Source: Aminobacter sp039907765 (lineage in GTDB: Bacteria; Pseudomonadota; Alphaproteobacteria; Rhizobiales; Rhizobiaceae). Taken from it: a stretch of DNA of 64,000 bases. The DNA lies in contig NZ_JARDJI010000014.1 in NCBI RefSeq assembly GCF_039907765.1, forward strand, positions 57,964-121,963, read 5' to 3'. Position numbers and translations under genes: made by a program. Every line of letters begins with the position of its first letter. The stretch's first letter is position 1. Shown here piece after piece: positions 1 through 7,563 of the stretch. A model generated the notes under the pieces. That model saw only the letters and a program-made list of their open reading frames with translations, had not been told where the DNA came from and ran no database searches.

Positions 1-261
1 GAGGAAAACGACATCGAGGTCCTGCTGGAAGACGGTGTCCTGACGCTTCGCGGCGAGAAAAGATCGGAAAACGAGGACAAGGATCGTCAGTTCAGCGAAC
101 GCTATTACGGGCGTTTCGAACGGCGTCTTGCCCTTGGCCGTGAAGTTGAGGAGGACAAGGTCGCGGCGACCTTCAAGAACGGCGTGCTCACGGTGACGCT
201 GCCGAAGACCGAGAAGGCGCAGGCAAACGCCAAGCGCATCGCGATCAACAGCAGCAAGTGA
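1..261 (+). CDS. Hsp20/alpha-crystallin small heat-shock protein, C-terminal part
   Basis: The window opens inside this gene. The 86 visible residues are the second half of an alpha-crystallin domain: a VLTLRGEK strand, an ERYYGRFERRLALG stretch and the family hallmark GVLTVTLPK, followed by a short basic tail. Proteins of this family are ATP-independent holdase chaperones of the cytoplasm that form oligomers. The start lies upstream of the window, so total length and promoter cannot be judged. Assignment to the family is secure; which paralogue it is cannot be told. Confidence 0.93.
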   Translation, partial: EENDIEVLLEDGVLTLRGEKRSENEDKDRQFSERYYGRFERRLALGREVEEDKVAATFKNGVLTVTLPKTEKAQANAKRIAINSSK

Positions 262-329
262 TCAGCCGAGGACGGCAAGCCGACCGGGTGCCCTCCAGGT
301 GCCCGGCGGCATCCTTCCGAAAAGGAGGG

Positions 330-809
330 ATGTCAATGACAGAGCCACTTACACCGGATCAGGACAAGAACCGCATTAGATCGCAGTGTTGGCAAGCTGC
401 GAAAACCGACCAGCCGATGCTGTTTCACATCCGTCGGCCGGCGCTGCCCCGTCATGTAACGGCGCGGATTTTTCGTCCCAGCCGCTCGGTGATGACGTCG
501 GCACGCGGGACTGCCCGGCCGTGGCGGCTCGTCTTCGAGCGGCGGACGCCGCCCTTCATTGACCCGCTGATGGGTTATACCGGAGGGGACGACACGCTGA
601 CCCACGTTCAACTGCATTTCCCGACCAGGGAAGCAGCGATTGCTTTCGCCGAAAGACAGAAATTCGACTTTGTGGTGCAGGACAGCCCGCCAGAGCGCCC
701 TCGGCCAAACGTCAGGAAACTGCGCGCCGATCCCGGCGCCTGCGTTCTTACGTCCAGCCACACGAAGGAGAACAACGACAAACAGGGAGGCAGAGATGAC
801 CAGTCTTGA
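330..809 (+). CDS. ETC complex I subunit (NDUFS4-like) family protein
   Basis: A 159-residue protein. Residues about 45-140 match the ETC complex I subunit conserved region: ARIFRP near the N-end, then the core MGYTGGDDTLTHVQLHFP and EAAIAFAERQKFDFVV, comparable to NDUFS4, an accessory subunit that stabilises respiratory complex I. The start ATG at 330 follows an AAAGGAGG ribosome binding site at 321-328; an in-frame ATG six bases later is also possible. The canonical alphaproteobacterial gene is about 100 residues, so this one has an N-terminal extension. On mobile DNA it is probably a second copy with a stress-related or unknown role. Confidence 0.8.
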   Translation: MSMTEPLTPDQDKNRIRSQCWQAAKTDQPMLFHIRRPALPRHVTARIFRPSRSVMTSARGTARPWRLVFERRTPPFIDPLMGYTGGDDTLTHVQLHFPTREAAIAFAERQKFDFVVQDSPPERPRPNVRKLRADPGACVLTSSHTKENNDKQGGRDDQS

Positions 810-1095
810 ATTTCCGGCTCCAGTCACAGTGAGAGCCAACGGGGCAATGCATGATATTCAGACGTTCCGGGACGCGATGGCGTTCCTCAATCAATGGCCG
901 AAAAATCGCCGGGGACCGGTGTTCACCTGCGCGGAGAGAAGTTGCAACGCGGCGATCGCAGGGCAGATGTCAGTCGAACAGGCACGACAGGCCTTCGTCA
1001 GCTTCGCCAGAATTGCCGGCGTTCTGATCGGCCCCGAGCCATCGGCGCCATTGCCGAAGATCGCTCTAAAGCAGTCGCGCCAAAACGCACTCTGA
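796..1095 (+). CDS. DUF982 domain protein
   Basis: A 99-residue protein with the DUF982 pattern: a first strand with VTVRANG, a helix ending LNQWP, a GPVFTCAERSCNAAIAG segment, then SVEQARQAFVSFARIAGVLI. DUF982 proteins are small, of unknown function and abundant in rhizobia, often on plasmids. The ATG at 796 has GGGAGG 5 bases upstream and overlaps the end of the complex I-like gene by 14 bases, so the two are probably translationally coupled. Function is not inferred. Confidence 0.82.
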   Translation: MTSLEFPAPVTVRANGAMHDIQTFRDAMAFLNQWPKNRRGPVFTCAERSCNAAIAGQMSVEQARQAFVSFARIAGVLIGPEPSAPLPKIALKQSRQNAL

Positions 1096-1242
1096 GTAGA
1101 GGTTGCCGACCTTTGCTTCCGTAACGCCAACTTCTGCGGAACCTTTGTAAGCGCCCGGTGATGGCCGCCTTCCGGGGTGGGGTTCGGATCGGATAGCAGT
1201 CGGGCTCTGGACGCGGAAGATAGTGTCCACGAGCGGGGCTTA

Positions 1243-1650
1243 ATGGACACGATCGCGACGGATGGAGTGGCTGGCCAAGATTCTGGGATGACGCGCGCGC
1301 GCCGGCGCAAGTCATACTCTCTCGAAGAGAAGCAGCGGCTGGTTGCCGAGAGCTGTGAGTCAGGGTCGTCAGTGTCGCTGGTGGCGCGGCGGCACGATAT
1401 CAATGCGAACCTGTTGTTCACGTGGCGCCGGCAGATGCGCACGCCGACATCGGTGGCTTCGCCGCTGGAATTGATCCCGGTCGAAGTCATCAGCAGCGCG
1501 CCGGCAGCCTCACCAGCCGCGGCGGTTGGGGCGGAACAGCGCGGCATGATTGAGATCGTCCTGGTCGGCGGTGTGCGCGTGCGGGTAGACGCCGCGATCA
1601 GCGAGGCAGCGTTGCGGCGAGTGCTGTCGGCTCTGAAGGCGGTGGCATGA
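1243..1650 (+). CDS. tnpA: IS66 TnpA (orf1) helix-turn-helix protein
   Basis: A 135-residue IS66 orf1 protein. It has the N-terminal HTH with YSLEEKQRLVAESCESGSSV, VARRHDINANLLFTWRRQ, and the C-terminal strand pattern MIEIVLVGGVRVRV before a short helical end. IS66 needs TnpA, TnpB and TnpC together. The ATG at 1243 is used here; ATG 1177 and 1288 are in frame and no ribosome binding site decides between them. The stop overlaps the tnpB start (ATGA at 1647-1650), as expected for coupled IS66 genes. A closely related partial copy lies at 12360-12640. Confidence 0.88.
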   Translation: MDTIATDGVAGQDSGMTRARRRKSYSLEEKQRLVAESCESGSSVSLVARRHDINANLLFTWRRQMRTPTSVASPLELIPVEVISSAPAASPAAAVGAEQRGMIEIVLVGGVRVRVDAAISEAALRRVLSALKAVA

Positions 1651-1762
1651 TCGCGCCCGGGTCTGGGGTGCGGGTCTATCTGGCGACGCAGCCCTGCGAT
1701 ATGCGCAAAGGGATGGATGGCTTGGCCGCCCAGGTCCAGAACGTGCTGGCCGCCGATCCCTT

Positions 1763-1850
1763 CTTATGCATCGGGTGAGATTTTGTGGCGGAGGCGTCTC
1801 GGCGCCAGCCGAGGCCTGCCAAATCTGGAATCCCCCGCCACATAATATTT
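1763..1850 (+). repeat. left terminal inverted repeat of solitary recombinase element
   Basis: Begins CTTATGCATCGGGTGAG. It pairs with 3380-3467: the outer 49 bp are identical, with five mismatches over the whole 88 bp. It contains the sub-motifs TTTTGTGGCGGAG and, inverted, CCGCCACATAAT, which resemble repeated recombinase-binding boxes. Confidence 0.85.
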
Positions 1851-1905
1851 CCTACCTCTCGGATGGGTGCGGGATCCCCCCGCGCCGCTATTCCGGAGGG
1901 AAAAT

Positions 1906-3375
1906 ATGCTCGAGTTCTATTTCTCGTATCGCGGGGTGCTCAAGCGCCTGCGTCGTGGTGCGCTCGGTGGCGAGATGGATCGCCTCGCCGAGCATTTTTT
2001 CACGCTCGGTTACAAGCGAGCGTCGGCCAAGATTTATCTGAGCCGGATTGCGCGTTTTAGCCAGTTTGCCGCGACGCGCTGTGGTCCGATGCCGATCCAT
2101 CAAGATGTCATCGACAGCTATTTGGGCGCGTTTACTACGGATACTCCGCGCATTGGGGCAGTATCGGCTCTGGGCCATGCACGGCGAGTGGCTCCGGAGC
2201 GGTTCATTATTTCCGTTCCAAGTGAAGAGGATGATCCGGATACTCCGCTTCTGGCCTCCTTTTCGGACTATCTGCGCAGTGTACGGGGCCTGGAGCCGAA
2301 GACCCGCGAAGGCGTTCTTCTGGGCGGCCGCCGCTTTCTGGATTGGTTCCGCCATCACCATCCCGGCCAGGACATCGAGGCGTTGACGGCTAAGCAGGTC
2401 CTTGCTGCTGTCGAGCATCGGCTGACCAAACAACGCAACGCCACTCCCGCGACCGTGGCCAGCTATCGCGACGCCTTGCGCATGCTGATCCTCTTTGCCG
2501 CCGCCAGGTTGCGGAAGAGGCCGGCGGCGTTGGCGCTCGAAGATCTCGATCGAGACCTCGTTCTCGCCTTTCTCGACGAACTCGAAGAGAAGCGGAACAA
2601 CACCGTCGCCACGCGCAATGCCCGACTAGCTGCGATACGATCTTTCTTCCACCATGTGGCAGCGGCCGACCCGGCGTCCTTTGGTATCGCGCAACGCGTG
2701 CTGACGATCCCCACAAAACGGGCGCACATTGAGGTGACGCGCCACCTCACCAACCCAGAAGTGGACGCAATCATTGCGGCGCCCGATCAGAGGACGCCCC
2801 GTGGCCGGCGCGACCGCGCGTTACTGCTGTTCCTGGCGCGGACCGGCGCGCGGATCTCCGAAGCCATCAGTGTCAATGCTGACGACCTTCAGTTGGAGCG
2901 CCCGCGTTCGCAGGTGCTGTTGCACGGTAAGGGGCGCAGAGATCGCGTCATCCCCGTTCCTCAGGATCTGGCGAGAGCGCTGGCGGCCTTGTTGCGCGAA
3001 CGCGGAATCGCCAACCACGAACCACGACCGATCTTTGTCGGCGCCCACAATGAGCGCCTGACGCGCTTCGGGGCGACCCACATCGTACGACGAGCGGCGG
3101 CCAAGGCAGTGGCCATAAGGCCGGACTTGGCCGAAAAGCCCATATCGCCACACATCTTCCGGCACTCCCTCGCCATGAAGCTTCTCCAATCCGGCGTGGA
3201 TCTTTTGACGATTCAAGCCTGGCTCGGGCACGCACAGGTCGCCACCACCCACCGCTATGCTGCCGCGGATGTCGAGATGATGCGCAACGGACTCGAAAAG
3301 GCGGGCATCGAGGGCAATTACGGCGCGCGCTTCCGACCCACCGATACCATTCTGCAACTGCTGAACAGCATCTAA
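1906..3375 (+). CDS. tyrosine recombinase / integrase of the solitary element
   Basis: A 489-residue tyrosine recombinase. The N-terminal half has the SAM-like core-binding fold (YLRSVRGLEPKTREGVLLG, then SYRDALRMLILFAAARL). The catalytic half shows the Arg box RTGARISEA, the His-x-x-Arg box SPHIFRHSLAMKLLQSGVD, the LGHAQVATTHRY box and a catalytic Tyr in HRYAAADV. The ATG at 1906 has GGAGGG 5 bases upstream, better than the upstream in-frame ATG at 1867. It presumably cuts and joins the element ends. The C-terminal third resembles the third recombinase of the RIT element at 22087, so the two are related at family level. Confidence 0.92.
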   Translation: MLEFYFSYRGVLKRLRRGALGGEMDRLAEHFFTLGYKRASAKIYLSRIARFSQFAATRCGPMPIHQDVIDSYLGAFTTDTPRIGAVSALGHARRVAPERFIISVPSEEDDPDTPLLASFSDYLRSVRGLEPKTREGVLLGGRRFLDWFRHHHPGQDIEALTAKQVLAAVEHRLTKQRNATPATVASYRDALRMLILFAAARLRKRPAALALEDLDRDLVLAFLDELEEKRNNTVATRNARLAAIRSFFHHVAAADPASFGIAQRVLTIPTKRAHIEVTRHLTNPEVDAIIAAPDQRTPRGRRDRALLLFLARTGARISEAISVNADDLQLERPRSQVLLHGKGRRDRVIPVPQDLARALAALLRERGIANHEPRPIFVGAHNERLTRFGATHIVRRAAAKAVAIRPDLAEKPISPHIFRHSLAMKLLQSGVDLLTIQAWLGHAQVATTHRYAAADVEMMRNGLEKAGIEGNYGARFRPTDTILQLLNSI

Positions 3376-3379
3376 GCTA

Positions 3380-3467
3380 AAACATTATGTGGCGGAGGAT
3401 GCCAGATTTGGCAGACCCCGGCTGGCGCCGAGACGCCTCCGCCACAAAATCTCACCCGATGCATAAG
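3380..3467 (+). repeat. right terminal inverted repeat of solitary recombinase element
   Basis: Inverse partner of 1763-1850, ending CTCACCCGATGCATAAG. It starts 5 bp after the recombinase stop codon. Confidence 0.85.
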
Positions 3468-3470
3468 TGT

Positions 3471-3494
3471 GGTTAGGTGGCGCGCCACCTAACC
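3471..3494. repeat. 24-bp perfect palindrome at element/target junction
   Basis: Each arm is GGTTAGGTGGCG read towards the centre. It sits between the right inverted repeat and the CCCTTCT target copy and has no counterpart at the left end. The arm resembles the TTATGTGGCGG and TTTTGTGGCGG boxes in the inverted repeats, so a recombinase core or accessory site is plausible (inference). Confidence 0.8.
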
Positions 3495-3797
3495 CTTCTC
3501 GGGGGCGCTGTTCGTGTTCCGGGGCAAGCGCGGCGACATGTTGAAGATCTTGGCCTGGGATGGAAGTGGGCTGTGCCTGTTCGCCAAGCGCTTGGAGCAG
3601 GGAAAGTTCGTCTGGCCGCCGATCGTGGCGGGTCGGCTTCAGCTGACACCGGCCCAGTTGGCCTTGCTCGTTGAAGGAATTGATTGGCGGCGGACGGTCG
3701 CACCGGAACCGGTCACGCGCCCGGAAGCCATCTAAATAAGTTCCTGATTCCAAGGATTTATTCTCGCTCGCGAGTCATGACTTTGCTATAAGCCGGC

Positions 3798-5246
3798 ATG
3801 TCTCTTGCCACTGCGGAATTGCCGTCGGATCCGGACGCCCTGCGCGCGTTCGCGGCGGCTTTGCAGGCCGAGCTCTACGCCAAGACGCTGCATATCGAGA
3901 AGCTGAAAGCCCAGTTGGCGACGCTGCGGCGCGCGCGCTTCGGCCAGTCGTCCGAGAAGCTCGATCGGCAGATCGATCTGCTTGAGCTGATCATCGGCGA
4001 TCTGGAGGAGGCCGAGGCCGCCAGCGAAGCCCGCCAGGATGCGACTGCGGCGATGCCAGGCGTGATGCCGGCGCCGACCAGGCCACAGCGCGTAGGCAAT
4101 CGCCGGCCGCTGCCCGATCACCTGCCGCGCGAGGTCATCACCCACGCCGGGGTTTGCACCTGCCCGGCCTGCGGTTCCGAGCGTCTGCGCAGGATCAGCG
4201 ACGATGAACGCGAGGTGCTGGAATATGTGCCGTCACACTTCAAGGTCGTCGTGCATGTGCGGCCGAAACTGAGCTGCCGGGACTGCGAGGCCATCACCCA
4301 GCCGACGATGCCGAGCCTGCCGATCGAGCGCGGCAGACCCGGCCAAGGGCTGATCGCCCACGAGCTGGTCTCCAAATATGCGACCACCTGCCTTTGAACC
4401 GACAGTCCGGCATCTACGCCCGCGAGGGCGTCGACCTCGATCGATCGACCCTGGCCGACTGGGTCGGACGGGCCGCTTGGCTGGTCGCGCCGATGGCCGA
4501 GCGCATCGGCGACTACGCTCGCGCCGGCCCGGCCATCCATGCCGACGACACGCCGATCCCGGTTCAGGATCCCGGACGCGGGCGCACCAAGAGCGGCCGG
4601 CTATGGGTCGTTGTGCGCGACGAAGGCACCTGGGGCTCGCCCAATCCGCCGGCGGCTTTCTATCGCTACTCGCCTGACCGCAACGGCGAGCACGCCCAAG
4701 CCCTGCTGGCGCCGGCATCCGGCTTCCTGCACGCCGACGCCTATGCCGGCTTCGACAAGCTCTACGAACCGGATCCGATCACCGGTCGCCCGCGCCTGGA
4801 GCCGGTCGCGTGTTGGGCCCATGCCAGGCGCGAACTGTTCGACGAGCACGCCAGGACCAAATCGCCAATCGCGCGTCAGGCACTGGACAAGATCGGCGCG
4901 ATCTTCGCCGTCGAGCGCGAGATCAACGGCCGGGGCGCCGAAGTTCGTCTGGCCGTGCGCCAGGCTCAAAGCGTGCCGTTGCTGGCCGACCTCAAGGATT
5001 ACCTGGAGACCAGCCTCGGCAGGATCAGCCGCAAAGGCGACCTCGCCAAGGCCATCCGCTACAGCCTCAACCGCTGGGAGGCGCTCTGCCGCTTCACCGA
5101 AGATGGCCGTCTCGAGATGACCAACAATGCCGCCGAACGCGCGATCCGCCCACTGACGCTCGGACGACGGAACTGGACCTTCCTCGGCTCGGACTCCGGC
5201 GGCGAGCGCGCCGCGATCCTCTACACCCTGATTCAGACCTGCATGT
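3798..5246 (+). pseudogene. tnpC: IS66 TnpC transposase, frameshifted and truncated
   Basis: Residues 1-195 run in one frame: coiled N-end, zinc-ribbon CTCPACGS, LVSKYA. At about 4380 a single base appears missing (TATGCGACCAC where TATGCCGACCAC is expected), and the rest continues from 4394 in another frame: LADWVGRAAW, HADDTPIPVQDPGRG, HADAYAGFDKLY, CWAHARRELFDEHA, NNAAERAIRPLTLGRRNW. The coding sequence stops matching at ILYTLIQT (about 5246), well short of the usual DELLPWNW end. Both lesions make it non-functional. Confidence 0.9.
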
Positions 5247-6585
5247 GTGGATGGCTCCCGCGGTGCAAGGGTTTTGTTTGAGCAATGCGCGAAAAGTTGG
5301 CGGCTTGCATGTGTCCGGCCTACGTAAGAGGCGGCACGTTTGGCCGCCGGCCCAGATGAGATCCGCGGATCGGGTCCATAACAAACTGACGCGCTTAGGG
5401 CGCCTACATGTCTACTGGGTGTCCCGATCTCGTCTATCACTGTCGCGTCATCTTCCCATTCAGCGCCGATGCACCACGAGCGCCAGGACCCGGCTGGTCC
5501 TGCCGGCCGATACTTATGCCGTGCGGTAGGTCTCCTCTCGCGTCATCACTGCCCAGATGATCCTCGCCATTTTGTTGGCCAGGGCGACTGCAGCGAGCTT
5601 GATCGGCTTGCGCGCAATAATGCGTCCTAGCCAACTTTGAGCGAAGTTCTGCCTGCTGCGCGACCAACGTATCGTGGACATGGCGCCAATGACGAGGAGC
5701 CGGCGGATAGTGCGATCGCCCATCTTCGTGATGCGGCCCAACCGTTCTTTGCCACCGCTCGAGTTCTGACGTGGCACAAGGCCAAGCCATGCCGCGAAGT
5801 CGCGGCCTGATCGGAAACCGCGGATATCCGGCACTCCAGCTAATATCGCGCTGACGGTGATCGGGCCGACGCCTGGAACGCTGAGCAACCTGGCAGCTTC
5901 GGGTTCTGCACGGCAATGCCTTTGCATTTGAGCTTCGAGAGCATTGATCTGAGCAGTTAGGGCGACGAGCTGGTCAGCCAGGATATTCAACGGTGCTCGT
6001 ACCGCATCGGGGATCGGTGTCGCCGGATCGGATATCCTCTTGATGAGAGAGCCGACGTGCTGAGGGCCTGCCGCTGCGATTACACCGAACTCCGCCATAT
6101 GACTCCGAATTGCGTTGATCAGCGAAACACGCTGCCGCGAAAGGAGTTCATGCGTGCGATGTACCACCCGCGCCGCCTGTTGCGCCAATGACTTCACGGG
6201 AGCGGAGCGAACCGCCGGTCGCGTCACCGCTTCGCAGATCGCTGCGGCGTCCGCAGCGTCGTTCTTTTGCCGCGCGACATAGGGCTTCACGTACGAAGCC
6301 GGAATCATCTTGGTGTCATGGCCAAGAGCGCGAATCTCGCGTGCCCAGTAATGCGATGATGCACATGCTTCCATGCCGACAACACAAGGCGGCAACTTGG
6401 CGAAAAAGCTCAGAACCTCCTCACGGCGAAGCTTCTTCTGGAGAACAGGGCGGCCTTTTGCATCCGCCCCATGAACCTGAAAAACGCGCTTTGCCAAATC
6501 GAGCCCGACCGTCGTTACTTCGTTCATGGATGACATCTCCTTTACGGCGATCGTCGCGACCGCTTCTAGACTATGACGCCGGAAG
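5247..6585 (-). mobile_element. IS110-type element 1 within IS66 tnpC remains
   Basis: About 1.3 kb separating two tnpC fragments. It contains one minus-strand transposase gene, about 58 bp of leader (6528-6585) and about 267 bp downstream of the gene (5247-5513). IS110 elements lack clear terminal inverted repeats, so the ends are estimated from where tnpC homology stops and resumes. The long stretch 3' of the gene, not 5', is the arrangement known for the IS1111-type branch, where the guide (bridge) RNA would lie there (inference). Confidence 0.65.
5514..6527 (-). CDS. IS110-family transposase (DEDD type)
   Basis: A 337-residue transposase. The N-terminal RuvC-like DEDD domain starts TVGLDLAKRVFQVHGAD, followed by GMEACASSHYWAREI and KNDAADAAAICEAVTRP. 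The C-terminal Tnp20 domain has LLSVPGVGPITVSAILAGV and FAAWLGLVPRQNSSGGKERLG with the expected serine. The start at 6527 follows GGAGATG; the longer reading frame upstream covers IS66 sequence and is spurious. This branch (NSSGGKERLG, RRLLVIGAM) resembles rhizobial IS1111-like members. The gene looks intact. Confidence 0.92.
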   Translation of the reverse strand: MNEVTTVGLDLAKRVFQVHGADAKGRPVLQKKLRREEVLSFFAKLPPCVVGMEACASSHYWAREIRALGHDTKMIPASYVKPYVARQKNDAADAAAICEAVTRPAVRSAPVKSLAQQAARVVHRTHELLSRQRVSLINAIRSHMAEFGVIAAAGPQHVGSLIKRISDPATPIPDAVRAPLNILADQLVALTAQINALEAQMQRHCRAEPEAARLLSVPGVGPITVSAILAGVPDIRGFRSGRDFAAWLGLVPRQNSSGGKERLGRITKMGDRTIRRLLVIGAMSTIRWSRSRQNFAQSWLGRIIARKPIKLAAVALANKMARIIWAVMTREETYRTA

Positions 6586-6740
6586 CGGGAGCCATCCACC
6601 TCATCAAGCTGAACGGCATCAATCCGGAGGCCTATCTCGCCGACCTGATCGGCCGCGTCAGCGACCATCCAGCCAATCGCATCGACGAGCTTCTCCCCTG
6701 GAACTGGCGCGCCCGATCCGACGCCAGACTGGCCGCCTGA
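6586..6740 (+). pseudogene. IS66 TnpC C-terminal fragment
   Basis: Encodes about AIHLIKLNGINPEAYLADL and DHPANRIDELLPWNW to the TGA at 6738-6740, the classic end of IS66 TnpC. It does not resume exactly where the upstream fragment stops at 5246: some of the sequence before KLN is partly repeated and degenerate. Recombination between related IS66 copies is therefore as likely as simple insertion of the IS110 element. Confidence 0.8.
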
Positions 6741-6742
6741 CC

Positions 6743-6887
6743 ATGGCTGCGATCACCCGGGTCTACAGCCTCCCGCTCGCCGCCGAAATGCTCGGCGAGG
6801 ACACCGAGCTGCTGTGGGAGGTCTATGTCGACATGGAACCGGAGGACGGCTGCCTCTGGGTCTACGGGCCCGACGATCAGCAGCGCC
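6743..6887 (+). pseudogene. start of the small ORF that follows IS66 tnpC, truncated
   Basis: MAAITRVYSLPLAAEMLGED followed by EPEDGCLWVYGPDD matches the N-terminal half of the small conserved protein seen downstream of tnpC in some IS66 elements. It has no known function. The match ends near 6885 at the junction with the next gene. Confidence 0.6.
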
Positions 6888-7190
6888 ATGATCGTCGTGC
6901 GGTTCAAGGTGCAGTGCCAGCCTGGAAAGAGCGACCCGCTGGTCTCTGCATTTAAGGATGTCATCAAAGCCAGTCGGCCACTGGAGGGTGTCGCAAGTTT
7001 CGACATCGGACAGGATCTGGCCGATCCCGACTCATTCGTGGCCACGGAGGTGTTTGAAAACGAAGCCGCCCTGGAACGTCAAGAAGCGCTCGCCGAAGTC
7101 CAGAAGACGATAACTCTTCTTGGGGAGCTCGCCGCGGCACCTCCAGAGGCGACGATCTTCCATGTCTCTTCTTCACAGCCCTGGGGCTAG
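6888..7190 (+). CDS. antibiotic-biosynthesis-monooxygenase-like (ABM) small protein
   Basis: A 100-residue protein with the dimeric ferredoxin-like fold pattern of ABM proteins: IVVRFKVQCQPGKSDPLVSAF, SRPLEGVASFDIGQDLADP, SFVATEVFENEAALERQEAL. Such proteins include small cofactor-free monooxygenases and many of unknown role. The ATG at 6888 sits exactly at the IS66 break and has no ribosome binding site, so the gene may have lost its own leader and perhaps a few N-terminal residues. Substrate unknown. Confidence 0.7.
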   Translation: MIVVRFKVQCQPGKSDPLVSAFKDVIKASRPLEGVASFDIGQDLADPDSFVATEVFENEAALERQEALAEVQKTITLLGELAAAPPEATIFHVSSSQPWG

Positions 7191-7284
7191 CTGGTTGATT
7201 GATCCCAACGACAAACTGCGGTGGGCGTGTCGGCTAGCCTATTATCGACTTCGCCCTAAGGCCTGCCGATATCCGCGGAACTCC

Positions 7285-7563
7285 TCAAGGATTGAATGGC
7301 GGTCGGACCCAGTGGCCTCGTCCTGCGACGGCGGCGAGAAGCGTGCGAAGCACCTGGACATCCTGATGGAGGAGTCCCCGACTGTCGATCACCGCAATCT
7401 GCCATCGCGCGGCCGCCTCGATGCTGGTGCCTGGCGGCACCGACATCAGCCAGTCGATGAACACCTCCTCCGGCGGCGGCAACGGCGATATGGCCGCCAT
7501 CGTCTTGCCATCGAGCTTCTTGCGCGGGGCAGCGGCCGTCGCCTCTCGATCGCTGACGCTCAT
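7285..7563 (-). CDS. small hypothetical protein at the end of the Rieske oxygenase operon
   Basis: A 92-residue protein with no domain that I recognise. Its ATG overlaps the TGA of the reductase gene (ATGA at 7560-7563), so it is translated as the third gene of the operon. The sequence has a basic, alanine-rich N-end, a PPPEEVFIDWLMSVPPG segment and a helical middle (EAAARWQIAVIDSRGLLH). A coupled position suggests an operon-specific role. Length is too small for an enzyme of a known class; I do not assign a function. Confidence 0.6.
   Translation of the reverse strand: MSVSDREATAAAPRKKLDGKTMAAISPLPPPEEVFIDWLMSVPPGTSIEAAARWQIAVIDSRGLLHQDVQVLRTLLAAVAGRGHWVRPPFNP

Larger units (their letters stand above)
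1758..3499 (+). mobile_element. solitary tyrosine-recombinase insertion element in tnpB
   Basis: A 1.7-kb unit holding one recombinase gene. Its ends are long inverted repeats: 1763-1811 and 3419-3467 are perfect inverse copies (49 bp), and the match continues inward to about 1850 and 3380 with five mismatches (about 88 bp in all). CCCTTCT is present at both junctions (1758-1764 and 3493-3499), consistent with the overlap or duplication left by recombinase-mediated insertion. A 24-bp perfect palindrome (3471-3494) lies only at the right end, between inverted repeat and target. Confidence 0.85.
1647..3735 (+). pseudogene. tnpB: IS66 TnpB (orf2), split by a tyrosine-recombinase element
   Basis: The first part (1647-1764) encodes GVRVYLATQPCDMRKGMDGL up to ADPF. 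The gene resumes at about 3493 with SGALFVFRGKRGDMLKIL and runs to the stop at 3733-3735. Joining the halves through the shared CCCTTCT restores an uninterrupted TnpB of about the usual 115-120 residues, so the break is a clean insertion and not decay. TnpB is required for IS66 transposition, so this copy cannot supply it while interrupted. Confidence 0.9.
1147..6887 (+). mobile_element. IS66-family element 1, decayed, with two nested elements
   Basis: The left end GTAAGCGCCCGG at 1147 has the GTAAGCG start typical of IS66 terminal repeats. Inside are tnpA, a tnpB interrupted by a tyrosine-recombinase element, a frameshifted and truncated tnpC, an IS110-type element, a tnpC C-terminal fragment and the start of the small ORF often found after tnpC. 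The right terminal repeat is missing: the small ORF breaks off at about 6887 where an unrelated gene begins. The element cannot be complete or autonomous. Confidence 0.8.
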
